Positions 27,451-37,727 are shown, numbered from the stretch's first letter. The stretch: DNA of 64,000 nucleotides from CBDFKB01 sp965248715 (GCA_965248715.1 CBDFKB010000008.1:496001-560000), one strand, 5' to 3'. The notes: a model not told the origin generated them from the letters alone. Translations and numbers: made by a program.

Positions 27451-28455
27451 ATGTATGCACAGATGATCAAGACCGCCGGCACCGGGGTCAAATCGCACGA
27501 GGAAATGAGCGACCAAGAACGCGAGTTCCAGGATCGCATCGACCGGGACGAAAAGATCGAACCTAAGGACTGGATGCCGGAAGACTACCGGGCGACTTTG
27601 ATCCGCCAGATCGGTCAGCACGCCCATTCCGAAATCGTCGGCCAATTGCCAGAGGGCAACTGGATCACCCGGGCGCCGACCTTAGAGCGCAAGGCGATCT
27701 TGCTGGCCAAAGTACAAGACGAGGCCGGTCACGGGCTCTATCTTTATTGCGCCGCAGAAACCCTGGGCATTAGCCGCGACCAACTGACCGAGGATTTGTT
27801 GGACGGCAAAATGAAATATTCCTCGATCTTCAATTATCCGACCTTGAACTGGGCTGATATTGGCGCGGTCGGCTGGCTGGTCGACGGTGCCGCGATCATG
27901 AACCAGGTGCCGCTGCAACGCACCAGTTTCGGCCCTTATGGCCGCGCCATGGTGCGCATTTGCAAAGAAGAAAGTTTCCATCAGCGCCAGGGCTTTGACG
28001 CCATCCGCGCCTGCGCCGAGGGCACACCGGAGCAAAAGGAAATGGCCCAGGATGCGCTCAACCGGTTTTGGTTTCCGTCCCTGATGATGTTTGGCCCATC
28101 GGACGCTGAATCGGTCCACTCAACCCAGTCCATGGCCTGGAAAATCAAGATCAATACCAATGACGAATTACGACAAAAATTTGTCGACCAGACCGTACCG
28201 CAGGCCGAGTATCTTGGCCTTACCATCCCTGACCCGGACCTGAAGTGGAACGACGAGCGCGGACACTATGATTTCGCCGAACCCGACTGGTCGGAATTCT
28301 TCGATGTGATCAAGGGCAACGGACCCTGCAACGTCGAACGTCTCGCCGACCGCAACAAGGCCTGGGATGATGGCAAATGGTTTCGCGACGGCCTAATGGC
28401 CCATGCCAACAAAAAGGCCGCCGTTCAAGTAGGTGCCAATGTGGCAGCCGAATAA
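27451..28455 (+). CDS. paaA: Phenylacetyl-CoA 1,2-epoxidase subunit PaaA
   Basis: A 334-residue catalytic subunit. A ferritin-like four-helix bundle holds the carboxylate-bridged di-iron site, with ligand motifs visible in 'ILLAKVQDEAGHGLYLY' (ExxH) and 'RICKEESFHQRQGF' (ExxH). Start and length match PaaA of other proteobacteria. It epoxidises the ring of phenylacetyl-CoA with O2, using electrons from PaaE. RBS AGGAGAG lies just before the ATG. Confidence 0.96.
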   Translation: MYAQMIKTAGTGVKSHEEMSDQEREFQDRIDRDEKIEPKDWMPEDYRATLIRQIGQHAHSEIVGQLPEGNWITRAPTLERKAILLAKVQDEAGHGLYLYCAAETLGISRDQLTEDLLDGKMKYSSIFNYPTLNWADIGAVGWLVDGAAIMNQVPLQRTSFGPYGRAMVRICKEESFHQRQGFDAIRACAEGTPEQKEMAQDALNRFWFPSLMMFGPSDAESVHSTQSMAWKIKINTNDELRQKFVDQTVPQAEYLGLTIPDPDLKWNDERGHYDFAEPDWSEFFDVIKGNGPCNVERLADRNKAWDDGKWFRDGLMAHANKKAAVQVGANVAAE

Positions 28456-28479
28456 TCGTGCTGCAAGGAGGATAAACCC

Positions 28480-28764
28480 ATGAACAATGAATGGCCCCTT
28501 TGGGAAGTCTTTATCCGCGGCCAACACGGCATGAGCCATCGCCATGTGGGTAGCCTGCACGCGCCAGATGCGGCGATGGCGATCAAGAACGCCCGCGACG
28601 TTTATACTCGCCGCAACGAAGGGGTGTCGATCTGGGTGGTTGAGGCCAATCACATTGCCGCCAGTTCGCCAAGCGCCAAAGGGCCGCTTTACGAACCGTC
28701 CCAGTCGAAGGTTTATCGCCACCCGACATTCTTCGACATCCCTGATGATGTGGGAGCCATGTAA
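28480..28764 (+). CDS. paaB: Phenylacetyl-CoA 1,2-epoxidase subunit PaaB
   Basis: A 94-residue small subunit beginning 'MNNEWPLWEVFIRGQHGMSHRHVGSLHAPDAAMAIKNARDVYTRRNEGVSIWVV', unmistakable PaaB. It bridges PaaAC dimers in the epoxidase complex. AAGGAGG is well spaced before the ATG, and the stop overlaps the paaC start by one base (TAATG). Confidence 0.97.
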   Translation: MNNEWPLWEVFIRGQHGMSHRHVGSLHAPDAAMAIKNARDVYTRRNEGVSIWVVEANHIAASSPSAKGPLYEPSQSKVYRHPTFFDIPDDVGAM

Positions 28765-29525
28765 TGGGAAACCACACCGCCTTGTTTCAGTTCCTTTTGC
28801 GTATCGGTGACAACACCCTGGTTTTGAGCCATCGGGTTTCTGAGTGGTGCGGACACGCCCCGGTGCTGGAAGAAGACATCGCGCTCGCCAATACCGCACT
28901 CGATCTGATCGGCCAAACCCAGATGTGGCTCAACCTTGCTGGTGAAGTAGAAGGCGTGGGCCGCGATGCCGACCGCCTGGCGTTCCACCGCGATGTTTGG
29001 GATTTCCGCAATGTTTTGCTGGTCGAACTGCCCAATGGCGATTTCGGCCGCACCTTAATGCGACAATTCCTGTTCGATGCCTGGCACTCGATCCTGCTCG
29101 GCCATCTGTTGACCAGCGCCGATCAGCGGGTCGCCGCGATCGCTGAGAAGGCTAGCAAGGAAGTAACCTATCATCTGGAACGGTCCGCCGACACGGTTGT
29201 CAGCCTTGGTGACGGCACGGCGGAAAGCCACCAACGCATGCAGACAGCGCTCGACCATCTGTGGCCCTATGTGGGTGAAATGTTCATCGACGATGAAATT
29301 GACGCCAAGATGGCCGCTAACCGCATCGCGCCGAACAGTGCCACGCTACGCGACGAATATGACAAGCTGGTACGCAAAGTGCTCGATGAAGCCACATTGA
29401 CGGTTCCGACAGGCAGTTTCGCCCACAAGGGCGGAAAGGCCGGTACCCGTCATTCGGAGCATCTGGGCCATCTGCTGACCGAAATGCAATGGCTGCAACG
29501 CGCTTATCCAGGCGCAAGCTGGTAG
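28764..29525 (+). CDS. paaC: Phenylacetyl-CoA 1,2-epoxidase structural subunit PaaC
   Basis: A 253-residue ferritin-fold partner of PaaA: 'LLRIGDNTLVLSHRVSEWCGHAPVLEEDIALANTALDLIGQTQMWL' and 'KEVTYHLERSADTVVSLGDGTAES' are typical. It shapes the substrate pocket of PaaA and does not itself hold a catalytic iron site in characterised complexes. It is coupled to paaB by the TAATG overlap, and paaD follows after 4 bp. Confidence 0.95.
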   Translation: MGNHTALFQFLLRIGDNTLVLSHRVSEWCGHAPVLEEDIALANTALDLIGQTQMWLNLAGEVEGVGRDADRLAFHRDVWDFRNVLLVELPNGDFGRTLMRQFLFDAWHSILLGHLLTSADQRVAAIAEKASKEVTYHLERSADTVVSLGDGTAESHQRMQTALDHLWPYVGEMFIDDEIDAKMAANRIAPNSATLRDEYDKLVRKVLDEATLTVPTGSFAHKGGKAGTRHSEHLGHLLTEMQWLQRAYPGASW

Positions 29526-29529
29526 CGCC

Positions 29530-29991
29530 ATGGCAAACCCCAGTGTGCAACAGGTGTGGGATTGGCTCGATCAGGTGCCGGATCCGGAAATTCCAGTGAT
29601 CTCAGTGGTCGACCTTGGCATCGTGCGTGATGTGCAGTGGGACGCCGACATTTTGACCGTGACCATTACTCCGACTTATTCCGGTTGCCCGGCAACGTCG
29701 ATCATCGCCCTAGATATTGAAACGGCGCTACATGGGCACGGCATCGAAAAGCTGGAACTACAGCGCCAGCTTTCACCGGCCTGGACCACCGATTGGCTGA
29801 CCCAAAAGGGCGCCGCCAAACTCGAGGAATTCGGCATCGCTCCACCAAGTGCCGCTGGCGGCCCCAGCCGTTGCCCGCGTTGTGCCAGCGAGAATTTGGA
29901 AAAGATCAGCCAGTTCGGCTCGACCCCGTGCAAGGCCCATTGGCGTTGCCGCGATTGTCTTGAACCCTTCGACTATTTCAAATGCATTTAG
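29530..29991 (+). CDS. paaD: PaaD, iron-sulfur assembly/maturation protein of the epoxidase
   Basis: A 153-residue protein. The N-terminal MIP18/DUF59 domain is 'PDPEIPVISVVDLGIVRDV..TITPTYSGCPATSIIALDI' with its conserved Cys. A C-terminal zinc-ribbon-like tail carries 'CPRCASENLE' and 'HWRCRDCLEPFDYFKC'. It is required for epoxidase activity in vivo and thought to act in metal-centre assembly. paaE begins 10 bp later. Confidence 0.94.
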   Translation: MANPSVQQVWDWLDQVPDPEIPVISVVDLGIVRDVQWDADILTVTITPTYSGCPATSIIALDIETALHGHGIEKLELQRQLSPAWTTDWLTQKGAAKLEEFGIAPPSAAGGPSRCPRCASENLEKISQFGSTPCKAHWRCRDCLEPFDYFKCI

Positions 29992-30001
29992 GAATGTAGC
30001 G

Positions 30002-31075
<1,074 letters not shown>

Positions 31076-31102
31076 GTATAGGGTCCGTAGGGGAAAGTGC
31101 CG

Positions 31103-31864
31103 ATGGCTGAAGAAATGACAATCGGGGACTATCTGGCCGCCGGTGGTGTTTTAACCTCGCCGACCAATGTGCCGCCGCGCTATCGCGCCGAATTAATGAA
31201 ACTGATGGCCACTTTCGTCGACAGCGAACTGGCCGGTGCCGCCGGCTTTGCCGATATCATCAATCAAGGCCCCGGCATTAAGGAACGTATTGCGGCGGCG
31301 AAGATTGTGTTGGAAAAGACCGACCATGCCGACCGGATCCTAAAAATCATGGGCGAATTTGGCGCCAATACCGAGAAATATGCCAATCACCACCCGTGGA
31401 CCGCGCGGCTCGAGCGTGATGCCGATATCGGCGCCACCCGCTCCGAGCACGACATGCGGTTGGCGGTGTTCAACTACCCGTTAGCTGGGTGGGCCGACGC
31501 GGTGGTGATGAATTTGTTGATGGGCGGTGCGGTGGCGGTGCAGCTTAGCGAATTTAAACGGGTTTCCTACCAACCTTTGGCGGAACAGTTTCGCGCCATT
31601 GCGCCAATCGAGGCCCGTCACGCCGAACTGGCCCGCGATGGTCTAGCGAAATTGCTCGAAGACCAGAGCAATCTGGCGAGCGTTCAAGCCTCGCTCGACT
31701 ATTGGTGGCCACGGGTAGCGGCAAGTTTCGGCTCGACTAATTCCACCAAAGCGGAAGCGTTGAAAGCATTGGGCCTGCGCAAAACTACCAACGCCGAACT
31801 CAAAGCGCGCTGGGAAAGCGAAGCCGGGGTGATGTTGGAGGGATTGGGTCTGAGGGTTGGGTAG
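31103..31864 (+). CDS. PaaA/PaaC-like ferritin-fold protein of unknown role
   Basis: About 253 residues. It resembles the phenylacetic-acid catabolic (PaaA_PaaC) superfamily: two helical pairs with 'KIVLEKTDHADRILKIMGEFG' and 'RAIAPIEARHAELARDGLAKLL'. The second pair keeps an ExxH (EARH); the first has EKTDH, so only part of a di-iron site is visible. It lies 27 bp after paaE in the same direction, so it is probably cotranscribed. It is neither PaaC (encoded separately) nor the standard PaaI thioesterase. It could be a structural paralogue or a variant oxygenase subunit. The start ATG at 31103 is preferred to a GTG six bases upstream. Confidence 0.78.
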   Translation: MAEEMTIGDYLAAGGVLTSPTNVPPRYRAELMKLMATFVDSELAGAAGFADIINQGPGIKERIAAAKIVLEKTDHADRILKIMGEFGANTEKYANHHPWTARLERDADIGATRSEHDMRLAVFNYPLAGWADAVVMNLLMGGAVAVQLSEFKRVSYQPLAEQFRAIAPIEARHAELARDGLAKLLEDQSNLASVQASLDYWWPRVAASFGSTNSTKAEALKALGLRKTTNAELKARWESEAGVMLEGLGLRVG

Positions 31865-31959
31865 AAGGGGCATTGGCCAAGGACACAGACCCCAGGAAAC
31901 ATTTGGACCTATTGCATCCCGGGTGCGGAAAAGCAGGATTAGAAGTGGTTCGGGGAAAC

Positions 31960-32113
31960 TGAGCAGTTGAGATAAGCGGATTTTGGCCTGTAACCGGCGA
32001 AGTTTTCCGGCAACAGGAGAACCACTATGGCAAGACGCCCCCGTCGCAATTACACCACTGCTTTCAAAACCAAGATGGCGCTCGCTGCCATTCGCGGTGA
32101 GAACACGGTCGGT
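31960..32113 (+). pseudogene. Left-end fragment of an IS3-type element with 5' end of orfA
   Basis: From TGAGCAGTTGAGATAAGCGG onward this parallels the remnant at 5226. orfA starts at 32027 as 'MARRPRRNYTTAFKTKMALAAIRGENTVG' and is lost after about 29 codons. What follows (32114-32133) is identical over 20 bp to part of the binding-protein gene at 3996-4015, so the junction may carry a scrap of a related gene. Confidence 0.82.
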
Positions 32114-32155
32114 ACGCTGATGAAGGGCGGTTCATTTTGCTTCCGCAAGCTGAAA

Positions 32156-32571
32156 CTAGAGCGTATTCCCGAAAAGTGTGTAGCGGTTTTCGGATAAGAA
32201 TACGCGACAAAACAAAGCAGATAGCGCGACGAAGCGTATCCAACGCTTCGCGACAAGCGCTAGAGCGTATTCCCGAAAAGTGTGTAGCGGTTTTCGGATA
32301 AGAATACGCGCCAAAACAAAGCAGATAGCGTGACGAAGCTATTCCAACGCTTCGTGACAGGCGCTAGAGCGTATTCCCGAAAAGTGTGTAGCGGTTTTCG
32401 GACAAGAATACGCGCCAAAACAAAGCGATAGCGCGACGAAGCTATTCCAACGCTTCGTGACAAGCGCTAGAGCGTGTCACCCAAAAGTGGGTACCGGTTT
32501 TGGGGAAAGTGACACGCACAAACAAACAGATAGCGCGACGAAGCGAATCTAATGCTTCGTGACAAGCGCTT
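32156..32571. repeat. Tandem array of four CTAG-ended repeats sharing their CTAG junctions
   Basis: Units start at CTAG 32156, 32260, 32364 and 32467, a period of about 104 bp. The first three are a variant (AGCGTATTCCCGAAAAGTGTGTAGCGG type); the fourth has the GTGTCACCCAAAAGTGGG form seen in copy A. Neighbouring units share one CTAG. The last copy ends CGCTTG rather than CGCTAG. The array occupies most of the 800-bp gap before namZ. Confidence 0.92.
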
Positions 32572-32666
32572 GTCCTATCAAATTCGTCTTTGTTTCGTGG
32601 CGCGAGTTGGGCCATGCATCTAATCTTCGCATTGCCCGTTCGTTGCATTCTGCTTTCTGCCACCGG

Positions 32667-33854
32667 TCAATACAACAAATATGGCTGGCGCAGTTGGGTA
32701 AATTGCGCCGTTGCTGCATCTGCCGATGCGCTGATCGCGCCGGCATTCTGGCTACCTTCCAACGCCTGTTGCAACAATTCGGTCCCAGCCAGTTTGGCAA
32801 ACCAGTCCGGGGTGAAGAATTGGCTTTTGTCTGGCCAGGCGCGGCGGGTTTTCTGCAATAAGTGGATCGCGGTTTGCACCGGGTGAAAAATGTGCCGGTC
32901 GGTGACCGTCATTAGGATACCGTCAATGGTTTCCCCGCCGAATTTGTTGCCAAGAGCGCTGGCCGCGCCCTTTTGAACCATACAGCTGTCGGCCTCGAAC
33001 CGGACACCCGGCAGCCGCAATGCGTTCATCTCACCGGCGATCCGGTCCGCATCCATCCCCGGCGCACCGATGAAACGAAATGGCCAGGGCGTGCCCCGGC
33101 CTTCGCTCAAAACCGTGCCCTCGAATAATACGGTGCCGGCATAGCACAGCGCGGTTTCGAAATCGGGTAAATTGGGGCTGGGCGGAACCCAGCCTAGCCC
33201 GGTATCCGGCCATTGCATCCAGCGCTCGAAACCTGTCATTTCGATCACTGACAATGCAAGCTGGCCGACCCCGTCCACCCATTTCTCGCCTTTGATCATC
33301 TGCGCTAATTCGCCGGCGCTCAGCCCGTGGGCGAGCGGGATCGGATAGCGACCGACAAACGACCGGTACTCCCATTCCAACACCGGCCCGGCGACATATT
33401 CGCCGCCAAGCGGGTTGGGCCGGTCGAGCACCATGAACCTGACGTTATTTTTTGCACAGGCAGCCATCGCCAGACCCATGGTCGAGAAATAGGTGTAGGG
33501 CCGCGCGCCCACATCCTGCAGGTCGAACAAAAGCACTTCAATGCCGTCCAACATTTCCCCCGTCGGTGCCAGGGTATCGCCATAAAGGCTGTAGACCGGG
33601 ACCGTGGTGCCGGGGGCCAAGTGGTCGGTGACCGCAAGCCCGGCGGCGGCGGTTCCGGCAAACCCGTGCTCGGGGGAAAATATCGTTTTCAGTTGCACGT
33701 TTGGCGCGGCGCTGAGTGCTGCGCAAAGATGCAGATTGCCAGCCATCGAGTTGTGGTTGGCGATCACGCCGACCGACTTGCCGGCAAGTTCGCAAAAGCC
33801 GTTGGCGCGCAAACGTTCGGCGCCGGTCTTGACTGCCATATCGGGTTCCTGCAT
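32667..33854 (-). CDS. Exo-beta-N-acetylmuramidase NamZ-like (DUF1343) protein
   Basis: A DUF1343 protein of about 395 residues from the start MQEPDMAVKTGAERLRANGF at 33854; a longer frame opens at 33932 but its extra N-terminus looks non-conserved. Family blocks are 'GVIANHNSMAGNLHLCAAL', 'TIFSPEHGFAGTAAAG', 'PVYSLYGDTLAPTGEMLDGIEVLLFDLQDVGARPYTY', 'MVLDRPNPLGGEYVAGPVLE', and 'NLPDFETALCYAGTVLFEGTVLSEGRGTPWPF'. Characterised NamZ removes MurNAc from peptidoglycan fragments during cell-wall recycling. I see no clear signal peptide, so location is uncertain. Confidence 0.88.
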   Translation of the reverse strand: MQEPDMAVKTGAERLRANGFCELAGKSVGVIANHNSMAGNLHLCAALSAAPNVQLKTIFSPEHGFAGTAAAGLAVTDHLAPGTTVPVYSLYGDTLAPTGEMLDGIEVLLFDLQDVGARPYTYFSTMGLAMAACAKNNVRFMVLDRPNPLGGEYVAGPVLEWEYRSFVGRYPIPLAHGLSAGELAQMIKGEKWVDGVGQLALSVIEMTGFERWMQWPDTGLGWVPPSPNLPDFETALCYAGTVLFEGTVLSEGRGTPWPFRFIGAPGMDADRIAGEMNALRLPGVRFEADSCMVQKGAASALGNKFGGETIDGILMTVTDRHIFHPVQTAIHLLQKTRRAWPDKSQFFTPDWFAKLAGTELLQQALEGSQNAGAISASADAATAQFTQLRQPYLLY

Positions 33855-34005
33855 GTCAGCATGGCGCCTTTTATCGGCGCGTTCGTATTTCGGTTCGGCA
33901 TCATTCAAGCGTGAACGGCGGCCTTGGGTCAATGCGCATTAGACAGCAACAATTTTGTGGGTCGCAGCATGGTTTGCCGGTTACACGCGATAAACAGGTG
34001 GATTA

Positions 34006-36219
34006 ATGGACCGGTCGCAGGTGGTGCACGATAATTTTCTTGCCAGGGTCGCCGCACGCGACTTTCCAGTATCACGCGCCGGCATCGCTTGTGCCAAAGC
34101 CGGCCTTGACGATGAGAAACTGGTCGCCTTGTTCGATGCCCAGGTTCTAAGCCGGCAACTCGACCGGATTTCGCGTCAATTACAGGCGCGTGGCGAGGCG
34201 TTTTATACTATCGGTTCGTCCGGCCATGAGGGCAATGCGGCAATCGCCGCAGCATTTCGGCCAACTGACATCGCCTTTTTGCATTACCGCGACGCGGCGT
34301 TTCAGATCCAGCGTGCCTTGCAGGACGGTAACGCCGACCCGGCCTGGGATATGTTGTTGAGTTTCGTGTCGTCGAGCGACGACCCGATCTCCGGCGGTCG
34401 GCACAAGGTGCTTGGTTCACGGCCATTGATGATTCCGCCGCAAACCTCGACCATCGCTTCTCACCTGCCAAAAGCGGTCGGCGTAGCGCACTCGATTGCG
34501 CTCGCCCAGCGCCTGCGACCCGAACACAAAATGCTGGAGAACGATGGTATCGTCATCGCCTCGTTCGGCGATGCCTCGGTCAATCATTCCACCGCCCAGG
34601 GCGCATTTAATGCCGCCGGGTGGACCGCATGGCGCGGGTTAGCGATGCCGATCGTATTCGTGTGCGAGGACAATGGCATCGGCATTTCCACGCCAAGCCC
34701 TAAGGGTTGGGTCGAGGCGGTGCTGCGGGCGAGACCCGGGATCGATTATTTTGCCTGCGACGGGCTTGATGTGGCGGACACTTTTTACACCGCGCGGGCG
34801 GTTGAAGAGCATGTGCGGCGCACCCGCCGGCCGGCATTTCTGCACTTTACCTGCGTTAGGCTGTACGGTCATGCCGGTGCCGATGTGCAAACATCTTATC
34901 GTTCGCAAGCCGAAGTCGAGGCCGAGGAGGCACAAGACCCGTTGCTGCACACCGCGCGCCACCTGGTCGGCAATCGAGTGCTATCGCCTGATCAGGTGCT
35001 TGACCGCTACAAAGACTGCGGCGAGCGGTTGGCACAATTGGCCGAAAAGGCGATTAAGCGCCCGAAACTTGTCAACGCCCGCGAGATTATGGCGAGGCTG
35101 CTGGCGCCGCCAAGAGCGGTTTCGCAGTCAAACGGCCCGTCGCAAGCTGAACGGGCCAAGACGTTCGGCAAGGCCGATGGCAAGGCGCTGGAACAACCCC
35201 AGCATATGGCCAAATTAATTAATTTCGCCCTGACCGACTTGATGTTGGAACATGATGAGATTGTGCTCGCGGGTGAGGATGTGGGCCGCAAGGGTGGGGT
35301 CTACGGGGTCACCCAGCGCCTGCAAAGCCGGTTTGGCCGGGCCAGGGTGATGGACACCCTGCTCGACGAACAATCGATCCTCGGTCTTTCAATTGGCCTT
35401 GCCCATAACGGCATCGTGCCGATCGCGGAAATCCAGTTCCTTGCCTATCTGCACAATGCCGAAGACCAAATCCGCGGCGAGGCGGCGACCCTGCCATTCT
35501 TTTCTGATGGCCAATTCGCCAATCCGATGGTGGTCAGGATCGCCGGCCTTGGCTATCAGCGCGGGTTTGGCGGTCATTTCCACAACGACAATTCACTTGC
35601 CGTGTTGCGTGACATTCCAGGCTTGGTGGTGGCCTGTCCGTCAAATGGCCGCGATGCGGTGTTGATGCTGCGCGAATGCATTCGCCTTGCCCGTGTGGAG
35701 CAACGTGTGTGCATATTCGTGGAGCCGATCGCGCTCTATATGACCCGCGACCTGCACCAAGCCGACGACAGCGGTTGGACCCATACCTATCTGTTGCCCG
35801 GCGCCGAGCCGCCGATCAGCCTCGGTCAAGTCGGTGTGCATGGCGATGGAGAAGATTTGGCGATCATTTCCTATGCCAACGGCTATTTCCGTGCCCGCCA
35901 GGCACAAGCGATCCTCGCTGAACACAGCGCCATCAATGCGCGGGTGGTCGATTTGCGTTGGATCGCACCACTCGATTATGACGCGATTGCCGGCGCGATT
36001 GGTGATTGCCAAAAAATTCTGATGGTTGATGAATGCCGCGCCTCGGGATCGGTCAGCGAAGCGATACTGGCTGATTTCCTGCTCCGCTATGGCGGCGAAC
36101 GGGCCGTTGGCCGGATCACCGCTGACGACAGTTTCATCGCCACCGGGCCCGCCTACGCGGCAACCTTGCCGTCGCGAGACGCCATTGTCGAACAAGCGCG
36201 CAATATGTACGAAGCTTAG
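34006..36219 (+). CDS. 2-oxoacid dehydrogenase E1, fused alpha and beta subunits
   Basis: A 737-residue fusion. Residues about 30-345 are the E1-alpha domain: 'FYTIGSSGHEGNAAIAAAFRPTDIAFLHYRD' and the TPP-binding block 'FGDASVNHSTAQGAFNAAGWTAWRGLAMPIVFVCEDNGIGIS'. A linker (about 365-395) leads to E1-beta: 'EIVLAGEDVGRKGGVYGVTQRL', 'LDEQSILGLSIGLAHNGIVPIAEIQFLAY', and 'RVVDLRWIAPLDYDAI'. It resembles branched-chain or acetoin-type E1 enzymes, which decarboxylate a 2-oxoacid and acylate lipoyl-E2. No E2 or E3 gene is nearby, so substrate and partners are unknown. Confidence 0.9.
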   Translation: MDRSQVVHDNFLARVAARDFPVSRAGIACAKAGLDDEKLVALFDAQVLSRQLDRISRQLQARGEAFYTIGSSGHEGNAAIAAAFRPTDIAFLHYRDAAFQIQRALQDGNADPAWDMLLSFVSSSDDPISGGRHKVLGSRPLMIPPQTSTIASHLPKAVGVAHSIALAQRLRPEHKMLENDGIVIASFGDASVNHSTAQGAFNAAGWTAWRGLAMPIVFVCEDNGIGISTPSPKGWVEAVLRARPGIDYFACDGLDVADTFYTARAVEEHVRRTRRPAFLHFTCVRLYGHAGADVQTSYRSQAEVEAEEAQDPLLHTARHLVGNRVLSPDQVLDRYKDCGERLAQLAEKAIKRPKLVNAREIMARLLAPPRAVSQSNGPSQAERAKTFGKADGKALEQPQHMAKLINFALTDLMLEHDEIVLAGEDVGRKGGVYGVTQRLQSRFGRARVMDTLLDEQSILGLSIGLAHNGIVPIAEIQFLAYLHNAEDQIRGEAATLPFFSDGQFANPMVVRIAGLGYQRGFGGHFHNDNSLAVLRDIPGLVVACPSNGRDAVLMLRECIRLARVEQRVCIFVEPIALYMTRDLHQADDSGWTHTYLLPGAEPPISLGQVGVHGDGEDLAIISYANGYFRARQAQAILAEHSAINARVVDLRWIAPLDYDAIAGAIGDCQKILMVDECRASGSVSEAILADFLLRYGGERAVGRITADDSFIATGPAYAATLPSRDAIVEQARNMYEA

Positions 36220-36233
36220 ATGTTAGAGGCAAA

Positions 36234-37505
36234 ATGCTAGCCGCAGAAACAAATTTGTGGCGCGAAACCGCCGGTGAAACCCGCGTGCCGGTGCGCTTAG
36301 AGCAAGACCTGACGGTTGATCTGGCGATTGTCGGTGGCGGTTTTACCGGTTGTTCGGCGGCTTTGCATGGGGCGCGGCGCGGTCTGTCGGTCGCACTCCT
36401 TGAAGCCCATGAAATCGGCCATGGCGGGTCCGGGCGCAATGTCGGGCTGGTAAATGCCGGGCTGTGGCTGGCGCCCGACAAGGTGGAACAGCTTTTGGGC
36501 AAAACCCCTGGTGCCAAGCTTAACGCGGCCCTGTCCGGGGGTCCCGATCTGGTGTTCGAGTTGATCAGGCAGCACGCCATCAAATGCCATCCGGTACGCG
36601 CCGGCACCTTGCAATGCGCCCATGCGCCGGCTGCCAACCAGGAATTGCGTGAACGCCACAAAGCGCTTAGCGAACGCGGTGCACCGGTGGTGCTGATTGA
36701 CCGTAATGAAACCGTTAAGCGCACCGGCAGTCCCACCCTGCATGGTGCGCTGTTAGATCCACGCGCCGGCACGATTAATCCGCTCGCCTATTGTCGAGGT
36801 CTGGCTCGCGCAGCAGAAAGCGAAGGTGCGACACTATTGGAGCACAGCCCGGTAACCGGCATCAGTTTCAGTGGCGATTGTTGGCAAGTAACCGCAAATG
36901 AGGCGACGGTTCGCGCGCGTTTCCTATTGGTTGCCACCAATGCCTACCACACCGATCTTGGCGGCATCACCGCGCCGGTCCATGTGCCGGTGCGGTTCTT
37001 TCAAATGGCGACCGCGCCGCTTAGCCCGCAACAGTTGGCGACCATTATGCCAGGCGGTGAGGGGTGCTGGGATACCGCAACCGTAATGAGTTCCTTTAGG
37101 CTAGATGCCGCCGGCCGGTTGGTGATCGGTACCATCGGTTCGCTAGGCCATGTTGCTAGCGGCATACATAGGGCCTGGGTGACACGAAAACTCGCCTCGC
37201 ATTACCCACAATTGGCGGACATCGGGTTTCACCAATACTGGTATGGTAAAATCGCTATGACCAACGACCATTTGCCAAAGATCGTTAGGCTTGGCGCACG
37301 CGGTCTACTGGTACATGGCTATTCCGGCCGCGGCATTGCACCGGGAACAATTTTTGGCAAGGCGGTGGCGGAAAGTTTCGCCGGCGCCAATGACGACCAG
37401 TTGCCAATTGCCCCGATCGGGCGCCATGAAGAGCGATTTATCAAGCTGCGTGCACTGGCGCTGGAGGCAGGTGCGACATTGGCGCATCTGGCCGGCGCGC
37501 GGTGA
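36234..37505 (+). CDS. FAD-dependent amine/amino-acid oxidoreductase (DadA/PuuB-like)
   Basis: A 423-residue DAO-superfamily flavoprotein. The dinucleotide-binding motif is 'VDLAIVGGGFTGCSAALHGARRGLSVALLEA' (GGGFTG, about residues 36-41), and 'GHGGSGRNVGLVNAGLW' is the GSGRN loop common in gamma-glutamylputrescine oxidase relatives. The C-terminal FAD contact is 'GLLVHGYSGRGIAPGTIFGKAVAE'. It probably oxidises an amine or D-amino acid; polyamine use would fit the potGHI genes elsewhere. It lies 14 bp after the E1 gene, so is likely cotranscribed. Confidence 0.88.
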   Translation: MLAAETNLWRETAGETRVPVRLEQDLTVDLAIVGGGFTGCSAALHGARRGLSVALLEAHEIGHGGSGRNVGLVNAGLWLAPDKVEQLLGKTPGAKLNAALSGGPDLVFELIRQHAIKCHPVRAGTLQCAHAPAANQELRERHKALSERGAPVVLIDRNETVKRTGSPTLHGALLDPRAGTINPLAYCRGLARAAESEGATLLEHSPVTGISFSGDCWQVTANEATVRARFLLVATNAYHTDLGGITAPVHVPVRFFQMATAPLSPQQLATIMPGGEGCWDTATVMSSFRLDAAGRLVIGTIGSLGHVASGIHRAWVTRKLASHYPQLADIGFHQYWYGKIAMTNDHLPKIVRLGARGLLVHGYSGRGIAPGTIFGKAVAESFAGANDDQLPIAPIGRHEERFIKLRALALEAGATLAHLAGAR

Positions 37506-37529
37506 TCAATGGTTGGGGAAGTCGTAAAG

Positions 37530-37605
37530 TGGCACGCCCTACGGGACTCGAACCCGTGTTTCCGCCGTGAAAGGGCGGCGTCCTAGACCGCTAGACGAAG
37601 GGCGC
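37530..37605 (-). tRNA. tRNA-Glu (anticodon TTC)
   Basis: On the minus strand the 76-nt cloverleaf has acceptor GCGCCCT/AGGGCGT, anticodon stem CCGCC/GGCGG with loop CTTTCAC giving TTC, T-arm ACGGG-TTCGAGT-CCCGT, and an encoded CCA. It is a target of the MnmA encoded at 16885. Confidence 0.96.
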
Positions 37606-37727
37606 GCAGGATCGGTGCCTTATAGTGACGAATAAGGGGTCCTGCAAGCGCCGAGATGCAGCAACGGAAATCTTTTCACGGTCCCGGCCGCAGCCTAGTT
37701 TTGCCGGTCTGATCAATGACCGGCGAA

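Noticed and set aside
32156..32571. Regular 104-bp repeats considered as a CRISPR array
   Set aside because: Units are contiguous and nearly identical with no unique spacers, and no cas gene is near.
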